Shown here: positions 44,111-52,300 of the stretch, piece after piece
Position numbering within the stretch: the stretch's first letter is position 1
Layout of the letters: each line of letters starts with the position of its first letter
NCBI GenBank assembly: GCA_038207625.1
Contig: JBBQZO010000001.1
Span: 124,001 to 188,000, forward strand
Length of the DNA: 64,000 nucleotides
From: JBBQZO01 sp038207625
GTDB taxonomy: Bacteria > Pseudomonadota > Gammaproteobacteria > Burkholderiales > Burkholderiaceae_D
Reading direction: 5' to 3'
Notes under the pieces: generated by a model
Database searches by the model: none
What the model was told of the DNA's origin: nothing
Seen by the model: the letters and a program-made list of their open reading frames with translations, nothing else
Made by a program: the position numbers and the translations under genes

Positions 44111-44626
44111 ATGTCCGCACCCAAGCGCTCCTCCTGGATCAAACCGGCCGTCATCGGCGCTGCCGTGCTGGCGCTGGGCGCCGTCGGCATGCTCACGCTG
44201 GGCGGGCGCGCCAGCGCGCCTGAGGTGACCTTCATCGCCATCGACGGCCAGAAGATCCCCACATCTAGCCTGCGCGGCAAGGTCGTGATGGTCAATTTCT
44301 GGGCCACCTCGTGCGCCACCTGCGTCAAGGAAATGCCGCAGATGGTCGAGACGTACAACAAGTTCAAGGGCCAGGGCCTGGAGTTTGTCGCCGTGGCGAT
44401 GAATTATGACCCGCCTAACTACGTGCTCAACTATGCGGCCACGCGCCAGCTGCCGTTCAAGGTGGCGCTCGATTCGAACGGCGAACTGGCCAAGGCCTTC
44501 GGCGACGTGGCGCTGACACCGACCACCTTCCTGATCGACAAAGACGGCAAGATCCTCAAGCGCTATGTGGGCGAGCCCGACTTCGGCGCGCTGCACCTGT
44601 TGCTGCAGAAGGCGCTGGCCGGCTAG
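44111..44626 (+). CDS. TlpA/ResA-family thiol-disulfide oxidoreductase
   Basis: One N-terminal membrane helix (PAVIGAAVLALGAVGML) anchors a periplasmic thioredoxin fold. The active site is CATC within NFWATSCATCVKEMP, and the cis-Pro loop reads LTPTTFLID. These proteins reduce or exchange disulfides, often for cytochrome c maturation. A single gene with its own -10 box; partner unknown. The start follows the N-region MSAPKRSSW. Confidence 0.92.
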   Translation: MSAPKRSSWIKPAVIGAAVLALGAVGMLTLGGRASAPEVTFIAIDGQKIPTSSLRGKVVMVNFWATSCATCVKEMPQMVETYNKFKGQGLEFVAVAMNYDPPNYVLNYAATRQLPFKVALDSNGELAKAFGDVALTPTTFLIDKDGKILKRYVGEPDFGALHLLLQKALAG

Positions 44627-44642
44627 CCCGGCGACGCGCGCA

Positions 44643-45083
44643 CTAGCGCGTGACGATCACGCGCGCCATCGGCGCCAGCTTGGCCACCAGCTGGTTCTGG
44701 AAGCGCGCCGGCACGGCGTTGCGCTCCATCGCGATCTGCAAATCCTCGGTCAGCGCATTGAACTGGGCGTAGCTGACCTTCAGGTCGACATGCACGCTTT
44801 CCATGTCCTTGCCCTTGTACTTGCCGGTATAGCGACAGGGACCGCCGGCCAGCTCGCACAACTGCTCGGCCAGCCGGCTGGCCAGTTGCGCCATGTCGGT
44901 GTCGGTGAAGGTGTCCTTGATGCGCGCGTCGGCCTGGATCAGCGGTATCAGGCTGCGCACGATGCGCGCGATGCCGTCCTTGCCGCCCAAACCCTGGTAG
45001 GTGGCGTCGGGCGCCGCCTGGGCCGCGGCATGCTGGGCCGCCGCCAGCATGGCGATGGCGGCGAACTGTGTCAGCCTGTTCAT
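44643..45083 (-). CDS. Group 1 truncated haemoglobin with Sec signal peptide
   Basis: After a signal peptide (FAAIAMLAAAQHAAAQA) the sequence has YQGLGGKDGIARIV, FTDTDMAQLASRLAEQLC, CRYTGKYKGKDM and VHVDLKVSYAQFNAL. This is the pattern of trHbN-type globins, with the proximal His in VHVDL. AAGGAGA before the ATG sets the start; the open frame runs 41 codons further. Most truncated globins are cytoplasmic, so export to the periplasm is notable. Its ligand chemistry is unknown. Confidence 0.85.
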   Translation of the reverse strand: MNRLTQFAAIAMLAAAQHAAAQAAPDATYQGLGGKDGIARIVRSLIPLIQADARIKDTFTDTDMAQLASRLAEQLCELAGGPCRYTGKYKGKDMESVHVDLKVSYAQFNALTEDLQIAMERNAVPARFQNQLVAKLAPMARVIVTR

Positions 45084-45121
45084 GCTCGGATTCTCCTTGC
45101 CGCAATGTGGGGCACTGTGCG

Positions 45122-45547
45122 CTACTTCGGATAGATCAACAGCTGGGTGCAGCGAAACAGCGCGATGGTCTTGCCGTTGGCTTCGTTTTGCACCACCACG
45201 TCCCACACCTGGGTGGTCTTGCCGCCGTGCGCCAATGTCGCCCGCGCGCTAATCGCGCCGTCGCGTGCCGTGCCCAGGTGGTTCGACTTCAGTTCGATGG
45301 TGGTGAAGCTGATGGCGCCCTCGGGCAAGCTGGCGATGCAACCGTAGCCGGCGGCCGTGTCGGCCAGCGTGATCACGGTGCCCGCATGCAGGAAACCGTT
45401 CGGCGCGAGCAGGTGCGGCAGCACCTCCAGACGGGCCGCCAGCGCACCCACTGCCACGTCGGTGACGCGAATGCCCAGATAGCCGGGCAGGTGGCCTTCG
45501 CCGCGCGCAGTGAACTCGGCCGGCGTCGCTTGGGTAGGGGAACTCAT
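45122..45547 (-). CDS. PaaI-family hot-dog thioesterase
   Basis: The 141-residue hot-dog protein has NGFLHAGTVITLADTAAGYGC, where the helix Asp/Thr are catalytic in PaaI-type acyl-CoA thioesterases, followed by FTTIELKSNHLG. AAGGATA precedes the ATG. It lies 38 bases upstream of the globin on the same strand and may share its transcript. The acyl substrate cannot be predicted. Confidence 0.88.
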   Translation of the reverse strand: MSSPTQATPAEFTARGEGHLPGYLGIRVTDVAVGALAARLEVLPHLLAPNGFLHAGTVITLADTAAGYGCIASLPEGAISFTTIELKSNHLGTARDGAISARATLAHGGKTTQVWDVVVQNEANGKTIALFRCTQLLIYPK

Positions 45548-45646
45548 GTCTGCGTATCCTTCGGTGGGAGCGGTGCCGGCGGCGCTGCCTGCCAATTGTA
45601 CGAGAAATCCCGGCGCGGCGCGGGCCGCGCCGCCGGCCAGGCCGGT

Positions 45647-46426
45647 TCAGGCGAATAGCGTCTGGATCTGCTTGACGTAGCTGCCACTCACGCGCACCTG
45701 GCGCCCGTCGCTCAGCTGGGCCAGGTGGCGCCCGTCCGGCTTCACGTCGAGCCGCAAAATCGCACTCGCGCGTACCAGCGCGGTGCGATGCACGCGCATG
45801 AACTGGCCCTCCGGCAGGCGCGCCGCCATCGCGCTGATGGTGGCGCGGTGCAGCACCACCCGGGTGGCCAGATGCACTTCGACGTAGTTGGCGGCGGCGC
45901 CGATCCAGATCACGTCGTCGATCGCGATGCGCTCGGCGCTGCCGATTGAGCGGATCACCAGATGCGACAGCGGCGGCGCGGCGCGCCCGGCGTCGTGCGC
46001 GTCGCGGTCGCGCAGATAGTCCTGCAAGGCGGCGCTGTGGGCATGCTGCTGCTTTAGCGCCAGGCTGTGTTCGGCCCGTTCCAGCATCACGCCAAAGCGC
46101 TCGTCGTCGAACGGTTTGAGCAGGTAGTCCAGCGCGAACACGTCGAAAGCGCTCACAGCGTGCTGGTCGTAGGCGGTGATGAACACGATCAGCGGGGCCG
46201 CGCGCAGGGCGCACAGTTCGCGCGCAAATTCGAGTCCCGACTGGCCGGCCATCTCGATGTCGAGCAGGATCAGGTCGACCGGTTCGCGCAGCATGGCGGC
46301 GCGCGCCTGGGCCGTCGAATGGCAGCTGGCCACCACCTGCCAGCGCGGGTGGCCGGCCAGCACGCATTGCACGTTCACCAGCGCGGGCAGCTCGTCGTCG
46401 ACGATCAGAACGCGCCTAGTATTCAT
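45647..46426 (-). CDS. LytTR-family response regulator
   Basis: A receiver domain (residues ~4-120; DLILLDIEMAGQSG holds the phosphoacceptor Asp, FITAYDQHAVSAF the Thr/Lys side) is followed by a LytTR DNA-binding domain (~155-255; DDVIWIGAAANYVEVHL, MRVHRTALV). It is an AlgR/LytR-type regulator. The start overlaps the stop of the upstream kinase by 11 bases. Target genes are unknown. Confidence 0.94.
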   Translation of the reverse strand: MNTRRVLIVDDELPALVNVQCVLAGHPRWQVVASCHSTAQARAAMLREPVDLILLDIEMAGQSGLEFARELCALRAAPLIVFITAYDQHAVSAFDVFALDYLLKPFDDERFGVMLERAEHSLALKQQHAHSAALQDYLRDRDAHDAGRAAPPLSHLVIRSIGSAERIAIDDVIWIGAAANYVEVHLATRVVLHRATISAMAARLPEGQFMRVHRTALVRASAILRLDVKPDGRHLAQLSDGRQVRVSGSYVKQIQTLFA

Positions 46427-47615
46427 CGCGCGCCCGGGCGGGAAACGTCAAGGTGGCCAGGAAGCCGTGCGGGTCAAAGCTGGTGCGCAAGCTGGCCTGC
46501 TGTCCGTACAGGATCGCGATGCGTTCGCGGATCGCCGCCAGACCCAGACCGTGGCCCTTGCGCGGGGCGGCCTGGCCCAGCACCGGATTGTCGATCGCAA
46601 AACGGATCATGCCTTGCTCCTGGCGCAGCACGATGCGCACGCTGCACTGGTCGTGATGCTGTTCGACGCCGTGGTGGATGGCGTTTTCCACCAGCGGCTG
46701 GAACAGCAGCGGCGGGCAGGCCAGTTGTGCCCACGGCGCCTCGCCCAGGTCCCACTCGATGCTCATGCGCTCGCCATAGCGCAGCATCTGCAGCTCCAGA
46801 TAGTGGCCCAGGAAGGCCAGTTCGTCGGCCACGCTGAGCCATTCGTGCTGGCTGGCCTGCACCACGTAATGCAGCAAGTCGCTCAGCCGGTTCAACGCCA
46901 GCGCAGCGAGCTCGCGGTCGGCGGTGCGCACCAGCGCGCTGATGCTGTTGAGGGCGTTGAACAGGAAGTGCGGCTCGAGCTGGCCCTGCAGCAGGCGCAG
47001 GCGCAGCTGCAGCCCTTCGGTCTGGGCCCGATAGCAGGCCAGCGCCTGCGCCTGGCCGCGCCACCACGCGGCGTACGCAGCCTGGGTCAGGTACGCCAGC
47101 GCGGTCAGATACACGTCGATCCACCAGATCGAATCGGGGCGCTCCAGCAATGCGGCCGGCAGCAGCGCCAGCGACTTGCCGTTGAGCAGAAGCTCAAGCG
47201 CGGCCGCGCTGGCGTTTTCCAGCGGCACCGCGACGGCAATCAGCAGCAGGGCCTGCCACAGCATCGTGCGCGGGCGCAGCATCGCCTCGGTCCAGCGTTC
47301 GAACGCCAGTGCCAGCGCACAGGCCACCATCGCCATCACCGTGAATGGCGGCAGCAACGGCAGCAAGGTCAGACTGAGCGGCTCGGGTTCGGGTGCCGCC
47401 AGGGTGTCGTGATAGATTGACAACATGTGCAGCACCAGGATCACGCCCCAGGCCAGCAGCGTGACGGCGCAGGTTTTCCACGCCCGTCGCCACGGCGGCG
47501 CGGACGGCAAGCCGGGCCGCTGTGGCGCGCGCTGCGCCGGGATGCCCGCCGCCGGCGCGCCGCGCAGGTGCACGTTGGCACGCGCCGGCTGCAGCTCTTG
47601 TACGGTGTCAGTCAT
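46416..47615 (-). CDS. LytS/YehU-type sensor histidine kinase (active form)
   Basis: Four hydrophobic segments (~residues 45-180) precede a His_kinase/HATPase pair. The phosphoacceptor is His216 in QLEPHFLFNALNSI, the N box reads LVENAIHHG and the G box GHGLGLAAIRERI. All are intact. The ATG at MTDTVQEL overlaps the stop of the preceding paralogue (ATG and TGA within eight bases); an ATG two codons earlier is also possible. It is the likely partner of the LytTR regulator downstream. Confidence 0.92.
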   Translation of the reverse strand: MTDTVQELQPARANVHLRGAPAAGIPAQRAPQRPGLPSAPPWRRAWKTCAVTLLAWGVILVLHMLSIYHDTLAAPEPEPLSLTLLPLLPPFTVMAMVACALALAFERWTEAMLRPRTMLWQALLLIAVAVPLENASAAALELLLNGKSLALLPAALLERPDSIWWIDVYLTALAYLTQAAYAAWWRGQAQALACYRAQTEGLQLRLRLLQGQLEPHFLFNALNSISALVRTADRELAALALNRLSDLLHYVVQASQHEWLSVADELAFLGHYLELQMLRYGERMSIEWDLGEAPWAQLACPPLLFQPLVENAIHHGVEQHHDQCSVRIVLRQEQGMIRFAIDNPVLGQAAPRKGHGLGLAAIRERIAILYGQQASLRTSFDPHGFLATLTFPARARDEY

Positions 47616-48729
47616 CGGCATGCTCCAGGGCGGGGAAGCGCAAGCTGACGCACATGCCGTGCGCGCCGGGTCGACGATCGAGTTGCCCGGCACCGCCAAA
47701 CAGCAGCGCCAGGCGTTCGTGACTGGCCGTCAAGGCGGGCGCCGCGTCGGCGCCCCCCGCCAGATCGGGATGCCCGGGATGTTCCAGCGTGACGTGGACG
47801 CATGCGTCCTGCAAGGCGACGCTCAGCCGCAAGGTCCAGCCGGCGGGCGCGCTGCGCTGGCCCTGCGCCAGCGCGTACTCGACCAGCGGATGCAGCAGCA
47901 AGGGCGGACAGCGATGCTCGGACCAGTCGATCGGCTCGAGCTCCCACTGCACCTGCAGGCGCGCGCCCGGGCGCAGCATCTGCAGGTCGAGGTAGTCGCG
48001 CACGAAACCGATCTCGTCGGCCACGCTGAGCCATTCCTGCTGGCTCGAACGCAAGGCGTAGCGCAGCAAATCGCTCAGCCGGGCCAGCGCGCGGGTGGCC
48101 AGCGGACGCTCGGCGTTGCGCACCAGCGCGCCGATGCCGTCGAGCGAACTGAGCAAAAAATATGGTTCCAGCTGCCCTTGCAGCAGCGCCAGCCGCAAAG
48201 CCAGATTGTCGCGCTGGGCCGCCTGCGATGCGAGCGCCTGGTGCTGGCCGCGCCACCACATGGTCAGCGCCACCGGCGCCGCGTATGCCGTCGCCAGCAT
48301 CAAGCCGTCCAGCCACCAGGTCCAGCCGCGCTGCGCGAACATGGCCGCCAGCAAATGTTCGACCGGTTTGTGGCTCAACAGGCGCAAGATGGCAAGGTGA
48401 TACAGCGCGTACAACGGCAGGCCGCCCGCCAGCAGTGCCAGCAGCGACAGGTAGATGGTGGACGCACGCGGCACGCGCGCGGTGCGCTCGAAAGCGATCA
48501 GTGTCGCCGCGCTGAGCAGGGCCAGCGGCAGGTACAGCAACCAGAAGCGCTGCAACATCGCCCACAACGCGCCCTTGCCACCGAAGTGCAGCACGTCGCG
48601 GTAGTTGGCGGCGGCGGCGATGGCGCCGAACAGCGTCCACAGCAACAGCGAGGTCAGCACAGTGTGCCACCACTGCACGGGCCGGTGTTTCGGTGCGCCA
48701 GACATCGGCACGGCAGCTCTGGCTTGCAT
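47608..48729 (-). CDS. Degenerate LytS-like kinase paralogue (predicted pseudokinase)
   Basis: The protein aligns with the kinase downstream over the membrane region and the catalytic core. The phosphoacceptor motif reads QLEPYFLLSSLDGI, with Tyr190 in place of His. The N box reads LVEYALAQG, with Tyr in place of Asn, and the GxGLGL box is missing. The rest of the domain is conserved and the frame is intact, so it is maintained as a protein. It probably dimerises with or senses for the active kinase. No good ribosome-binding site was found; MSGAPKH eight codons in is another start. Confidence 0.85.
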   Translation of the reverse strand: MQARAAVPMSGAPKHRPVQWWHTVLTSLLLWTLFGAIAAAANYRDVLHFGGKGALWAMLQRFWLLYLPLALLSAATLIAFERTARVPRASTIYLSLLALLAGGLPLYALYHLAILRLLSHKPVEHLLAAMFAQRGWTWWLDGLMLATAYAAPVALTMWWRGQHQALASQAAQRDNLALRLALLQGQLEPYFLLSSLDGIGALVRNAERPLATRALARLSDLLRYALRSSQQEWLSVADEIGFVRDYLDLQMLRPGARLQVQWELEPIDWSEHRCPPLLLHPLVEYALAQGQRSAPAGWTLRLSVALQDACVHVTLEHPGHPDLAGGADAAPALTASHERLALLFGGAGQLDRRPGAHGMCVSLRFPALEHADD

Positions 48730-48958
48730 GGCGACTCACGAAAACGGTGGACGGGAACGCCAGTCGGGCACCGGCCGCCAGTGGCGGCGCGACAACGCGC
48801 AACGGCAGCGCGCTGCGGGAATGGCGCGCGCTGCCGCACAGGATAAGCAAAAACGTCTGCACCGTCTATCAAAATTGTTTGAATCACCACTTTGGTGGCC
48901 GGGCCAGTGCCCCCCGCAACGAGCTGCAACTCCTTGCGGCCGGCACTGGTCAGCGCAC

Positions 48959-50077
48959 TCAGGCGGCGCGCTGGGCGGCGCGCCGGCGTGTCAGGCCGCC
49001 GACCAGGCACAGGCCGGCCAGCAGCATCGCGTAGGTCTCGGGCTCCGGCACGGCCGTCAGCACGAAGCCGCGCGTCACGTTCAGCTGGTCGTTCGTGGCG
49101 TAGCCGACGATGGAGCCGTCGCTGTTGATGCCCGATGCGAAGGCCAGCGTCCAGCCGGCGGCGACGGCGCTCGGGTCGAGATATTTGTTCAGGTCGACGG
49201 CCGTGCTGCCGTTCCACAAGGTGGCGTGGATGCCCGCGCCTTGCGTGATACCGCCCACCACCAGGCCGGCATTGTTGATGGCGCCGCCATAACTGACTTC
49301 GCCGTCCGGCGCGCCCAGGTCGAGCAGCACGCCGTTGTGCCACACGGCTGCGTGCGACAGGCTGTTGTCGGCGTTGAACACGTCGCCGACGATGGTGCCG
49401 CTGGCATTGATCGCCGTCGCGTCGCTGTTGTCGTAGACGCCGGCGCCCGCGCCCATATCGCTGATCACACCGTTTTGCCAGATCACCGCGTGGCTGGCGG
49501 CGTCGCCGCTGGTGCTCGACGTCCCCACGGCCACACCGGCCATGTTGATCGCGTAGGCGCTGCTGTTGCTGCCGCCCAGCGTGCCCAGATCGGTCGAGCT
49601 GCCGTTGCTCCACAGCGCCGCGCGCATGTGATCTTGCGCGTTGTTGCGCGTGTCGCCCACCATGACGCCGGCGTCGTTGATGCCGAACACGACACTGCGA
49701 TCGGCGCCCATGGTGCCCAGGTCGGTCGCGCTGCCGCCGCTGCCCCATACCGTGGCGTGGCGGATCACGCCCACGGCGGCGCTGCTGCCGGCGACGACGC
49801 CAGCGTTGTTGATCGCCAGCGCATAGCTGCTGTTGCCGCCGAAGGTGCCCAGGTCGGTCGCGACGCCGCTGTTCCACAGCGTGGCACGGGTCTGGTTGGC
49901 GGCGTTATGCGAAATCCCCGCCACTTGGCCCAGGTCGTTGATCGCGTAGGCGGCGCTGTAGTCGTTGCCCACCGAGGCGAGCGTGCTGAATTGGTAGCTG
50001 GCCGATTGTGCGTGGCAGACGCCTGCCACCAGCAGGCTGGCCGCGAGGACGGTCAGGCGGGTCATAGTCAGTTTCAT
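48959..50077 (-). CDS. HAF-repeat PEP-CTERM protein
   Basis: A signal peptide (LLVAGVCHA) precedes six to seven HAF-type repeats of the form AxxINDxGxVxGxS...ATLWNxGxxTDLGTxGG, which predict a beta-propeller-like exported domain. The tail VPEPETYAMLLAGLCLVGGLTRRR is an exosortase signal. AAGGAAA precedes the ATG. It lies ~230 bases upstream of the pseudokinase gene on the same strand. The function is unknown. Confidence 0.9.
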   Translation of the reverse strand: MKLTMTRLTVLAASLLVAGVCHAQSASYQFSTLASVGNDYSAAYAINDLGQVAGISHNAANQTRATLWNSGVATDLGTFGGNSSYALAINNAGVVAGSSAAVGVIRHATVWGSGGSATDLGTMGADRSVVFGINDAGVMVGDTRNNAQDHMRAALWSNGSSTDLGTLGGSNSSAYAINMAGVAVGTSSTSGDAASHAVIWQNGVISDMGAGAGVYDNSDATAINASGTIVGDVFNADNSLSHAAVWHNGVLLDLGAPDGEVSYGGAINNAGLVVGGITQGAGIHATLWNGSTAVDLNKYLDPSAVAAGWTLAFASGINSDGSIVGYATNDQLNVTRGFVLTAVPEPETYAMLLAGLCLVGGLTRRRAAQRAA

Positions 50078-50479
50078 TGTTTTCCTTGCGAAGAAAGTGC
50101 GTGAAAGAAGGTGTCATGACAACGCGTGGCAATCCGGCTGCGCTGGCGTGTTCAATTCGTCAACTTTGCCATGCCGGGCATGTTGGCACTACCGCCGTGG
50201 GACCAACTGAGGGAAGGGTGTGACCAATTGCAGGGCGGTCAGGCGCGAGCGCGCCGCGCTTGGCTGTGCGCCGCGGTGTGCGCGTGGCAAGCGCGATGCC
50301 GGGGCCGCGCTGACCGGCGGGCGGCAGAACCTGGCCGGTGGCACGCCGGGCTCAATTTCTTATAAAACGGGAATGCTCGGCGCCGCTGCTGGCGGGCCAT
50401 TGAAATAAAAAAATGGCCGGGACACGCTCGCGGTCCCGGCCATTTCTGCAGTGTCGCGCCGACGTTTCGGCGTGCCCGT
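50078..50479. other. Intergenic region between lipA and the HAF-repeat gene
   Basis: No gene is supported in ~400 bases. It contains the lipA terminator near its left end and, by position, the promoter of the HAF-repeat gene near its right end. Confidence 0.5.
50405..50446 (-). terminator. Intrinsic terminator after lipA
   Basis: A perfect 13-bp stem (AAATGGCCGGGAC and complement) with a nine-base loop reads into TTTTTTTATTT on the minus strand, 34 bases after the lipA stop. Confidence 0.92.
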
Positions 50480-51472
50480 TTAGCCGGCGATCTCGACGCC
50501 GGCGCCGTGCGCCTGCACATCGGCGTGATACGAGCTGCGCACCATCGCGCCCACGGCCGCGTGCACGAAGCCCATCTTGTAGGCTTCCGCCTCGAACATC
50601 TTGAACACGTCCGGATGCACATAACGGCGCACCGGCAGATGGTCGCCCGACGGCGCCAGGTACTGGCCCAGCGTCAGCATGTCGACGTTATGACTGCGCA
50701 GGTCGCGCATCACTTGCAAGATCTCGTCGTCGGTTTCGCCCAGCCCGACCATGATGCCGGACTTGGTCACCGAACCGGGATACATGGCCTTGAAGTCGCG
50801 CAGCAGTTCCAGCGAATGGGTGTAGTCCGAACCGGGACGCGCTTCCTTGTACAGGCGCGGCACCGTTTCCAGATTGTGGTTCATCACGTCCGGCAAGCCG
50901 TCCTTGAAGATCGCCAGCGCCTTGGCCAGGCGGCCGCGGAAGTCCGGCACCAGCACTTCGATCTTGGTGGCGGGCGACAGCGCGCGGGTCTGCTGGATGC
51001 ACTCGACGAAGTGGCCGGCACCGCCGTCGCGCAGGTCGTCGCGGTCGACCGAGGTGATCACCACATAGTTCAGGCGCAGCGCGGCGATGGTCTTCGACAG
51101 ATTGCTCGGCTCGTTGACGTCGAGCGGATCGGGGCGGCCGTGGCCGACGTCGCAGAACGGGCAGCGCCGCGTGCACTTGTCGCCCATGATCATGAAGGTG
51201 GCCGTGCCCTTGCCGAAGCATTCGCCGATGTTCGGGCAGGACGCCTCTTCGCACACGGTGACGAGCTTGTTCTCGCGCAGGATGTCCTTGATCTCGTAGA
51301 AGCGGGTCGAGGCCGAGGCGGCCTTGACGCGGATCCAGTCGGGCTTTTTCAGGCGCTCGATCTGCTCGATCGGCACGATCTTGATCGGAATGCGCGAGGT
51401 CTTGCTGGCGCCTTTCTGCTTCTCGTTCGGATTGTAGGCGGGGGCGCTAACGGGAGTGGTGTCAGAGGTCAT
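50480..51472 (-). CDS. lipA: Lipoyl synthase (radical SAM)
   Basis: LipA inserts two sulfurs into octanoyl groups on lipoyl domains. Both iron-sulfur motifs are visible: auxiliary CEEASCPNIGEC and radical-SAM CTRRCPFCDV. The 330-residue length is standard. The start overlaps the end of lipB by 11 bases, so the two are co-transcribed and coupled. Confidence 0.97.
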   Translation of the reverse strand: MTSDTTPVSAPAYNPNEKQKGASKTSRIPIKIVPIEQIERLKKPDWIRVKAASASTRFYEIKDILRENKLVTVCEEASCPNIGECFGKGTATFMIMGDKCTRRCPFCDVGHGRPDPLDVNEPSNLSKTIAALRLNYVVITSVDRDDLRDGGAGHFVECIQQTRALSPATKIEVLVPDFRGRLAKALAIFKDGLPDVMNHNLETVPRLYKEARPGSDYTHSLELLRDFKAMYPGSVTKSGIMVGLGETDDEILQVMRDLRSHNVDMLTLGQYLAPSGDHLPVRRYVHPDVFKMFEAEAYKMGFVHAAVGAMVRSSYHADVQAHGAGVEIAG

Positions 51473-52187
51473 TTGGCTGCGTGCCCGGGGGGGCGTAGTT
51501 ATCGTTGTTCGGTTCGGGTTCGGCCTTGTGAGCCAGCTGCGCCGTCAGAGCCTGCGCCAGCGCCAGTTGCACGTCCGTCAGGCTGGCGTGCACACCCAGC
51601 GTGCGCATGTCGACCGTTTTCAGGCCGGCGTAGCCACACGGATTAATCCAGGAAAACGGCGCCAGATCCATCGCCACATTCAGCGACACGCCATGATAGG
51701 TGCAGCCGTTGCCACGCACTTTCAGACCCAGGGCGGCGATTTTCGCACCCTGCCACGGTCCGCTTGCCACGTAGATACCGGGCGCGCCGGCGATGCGTTC
51801 GCCAAGCAGATTATACGCCGCCAGCACGTCGATGATCGCCTGCTCAATTTTTACCACGAATTGGCGCGCGTACAATTTGCCGCCCGGCTTGTTGCGGCGC
51901 AGGTCCATCAGCAGGTAGATCACCACCTGGCCGGGGCCGTGGAAGGTGACTTCGCCGCCGCGGTCGGTCTGCACCACGGGGATCGCGTGCTCGGCCACCG
52001 TCAGCAGGTGGCCGCGGTCGGCCGCCAGTCCCAGTGTGTAGACCGGCGGGTGTTCGACGATCCACAGCTCGTCCGGCGTGTCGGCCTCGCGCGCGTCGGT
52101 GAAGGCGCGCATCGCGGCGAATGTGGGTTCGTAGTCGGCCCGGCCAAGCTGACGGATCAGCGCGGGGCCGCAGTGCGGGGTGGACAT
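51462..52187 (-). CDS. lipB: Octanoyl-[ACP]:protein N-octanoyltransferase
   Basis: LipB supplies the octanoyl group for LipA. The signatures GGEVTFHGPGQVVIYLL and KIAALGLKV...GCTYHGVSLN contain the catalytic Lys and Cys. The start MSTPHCGPALIRQL was chosen because a TATAAT box lies over an earlier in-frame ATG, so transcription should begin downstream of it. The C-terminus has an extra ~20 hydrophilic residues overlapping lipA. Confidence 0.94.
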   Translation of the reverse strand: MSTPHCGPALIRQLGRADYEPTFAAMRAFTDAREADTPDELWIVEHPPVYTLGLAADRGHLLTVAEHAIPVVQTDRGGEVTFHGPGQVVIYLLMDLRRNKPGGKLYARQFVVKIEQAIIDVLAAYNLLGERIAGAPGIYVASGPWQGAKIAALGLKVRGNGCTYHGVSLNVAMDLAPFSWINPCGYAGLKTVDMRTLGVHASLTDVQLALAQALTAQLAHKAEPEPNNDNYAPPGTQPNDL

Positions 52188-52224
52188 GGAAGCGTTTGGC
52201 AAGAGGGCAACGGCGGAAGCCGTC

Positions 52225-52230
52225 ATTATA
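52225..52230 (-). promoter_or_regulatory. -10 box of lipB-lipA
   Basis: A perfect TATAAT on the minus strand lies 37 bases before the chosen lipB start and overlaps an alternative upstream ATG. It is what decides the start. No strong -35 is seen. Confidence 0.5.
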
Positions 52231-52300
52231 GGCCAGTCGCGCACGCCGTGCTGACGCGCCGGCCCGGCGCCTGCGCGCCCGGCCGACGCACGCCGTCACC

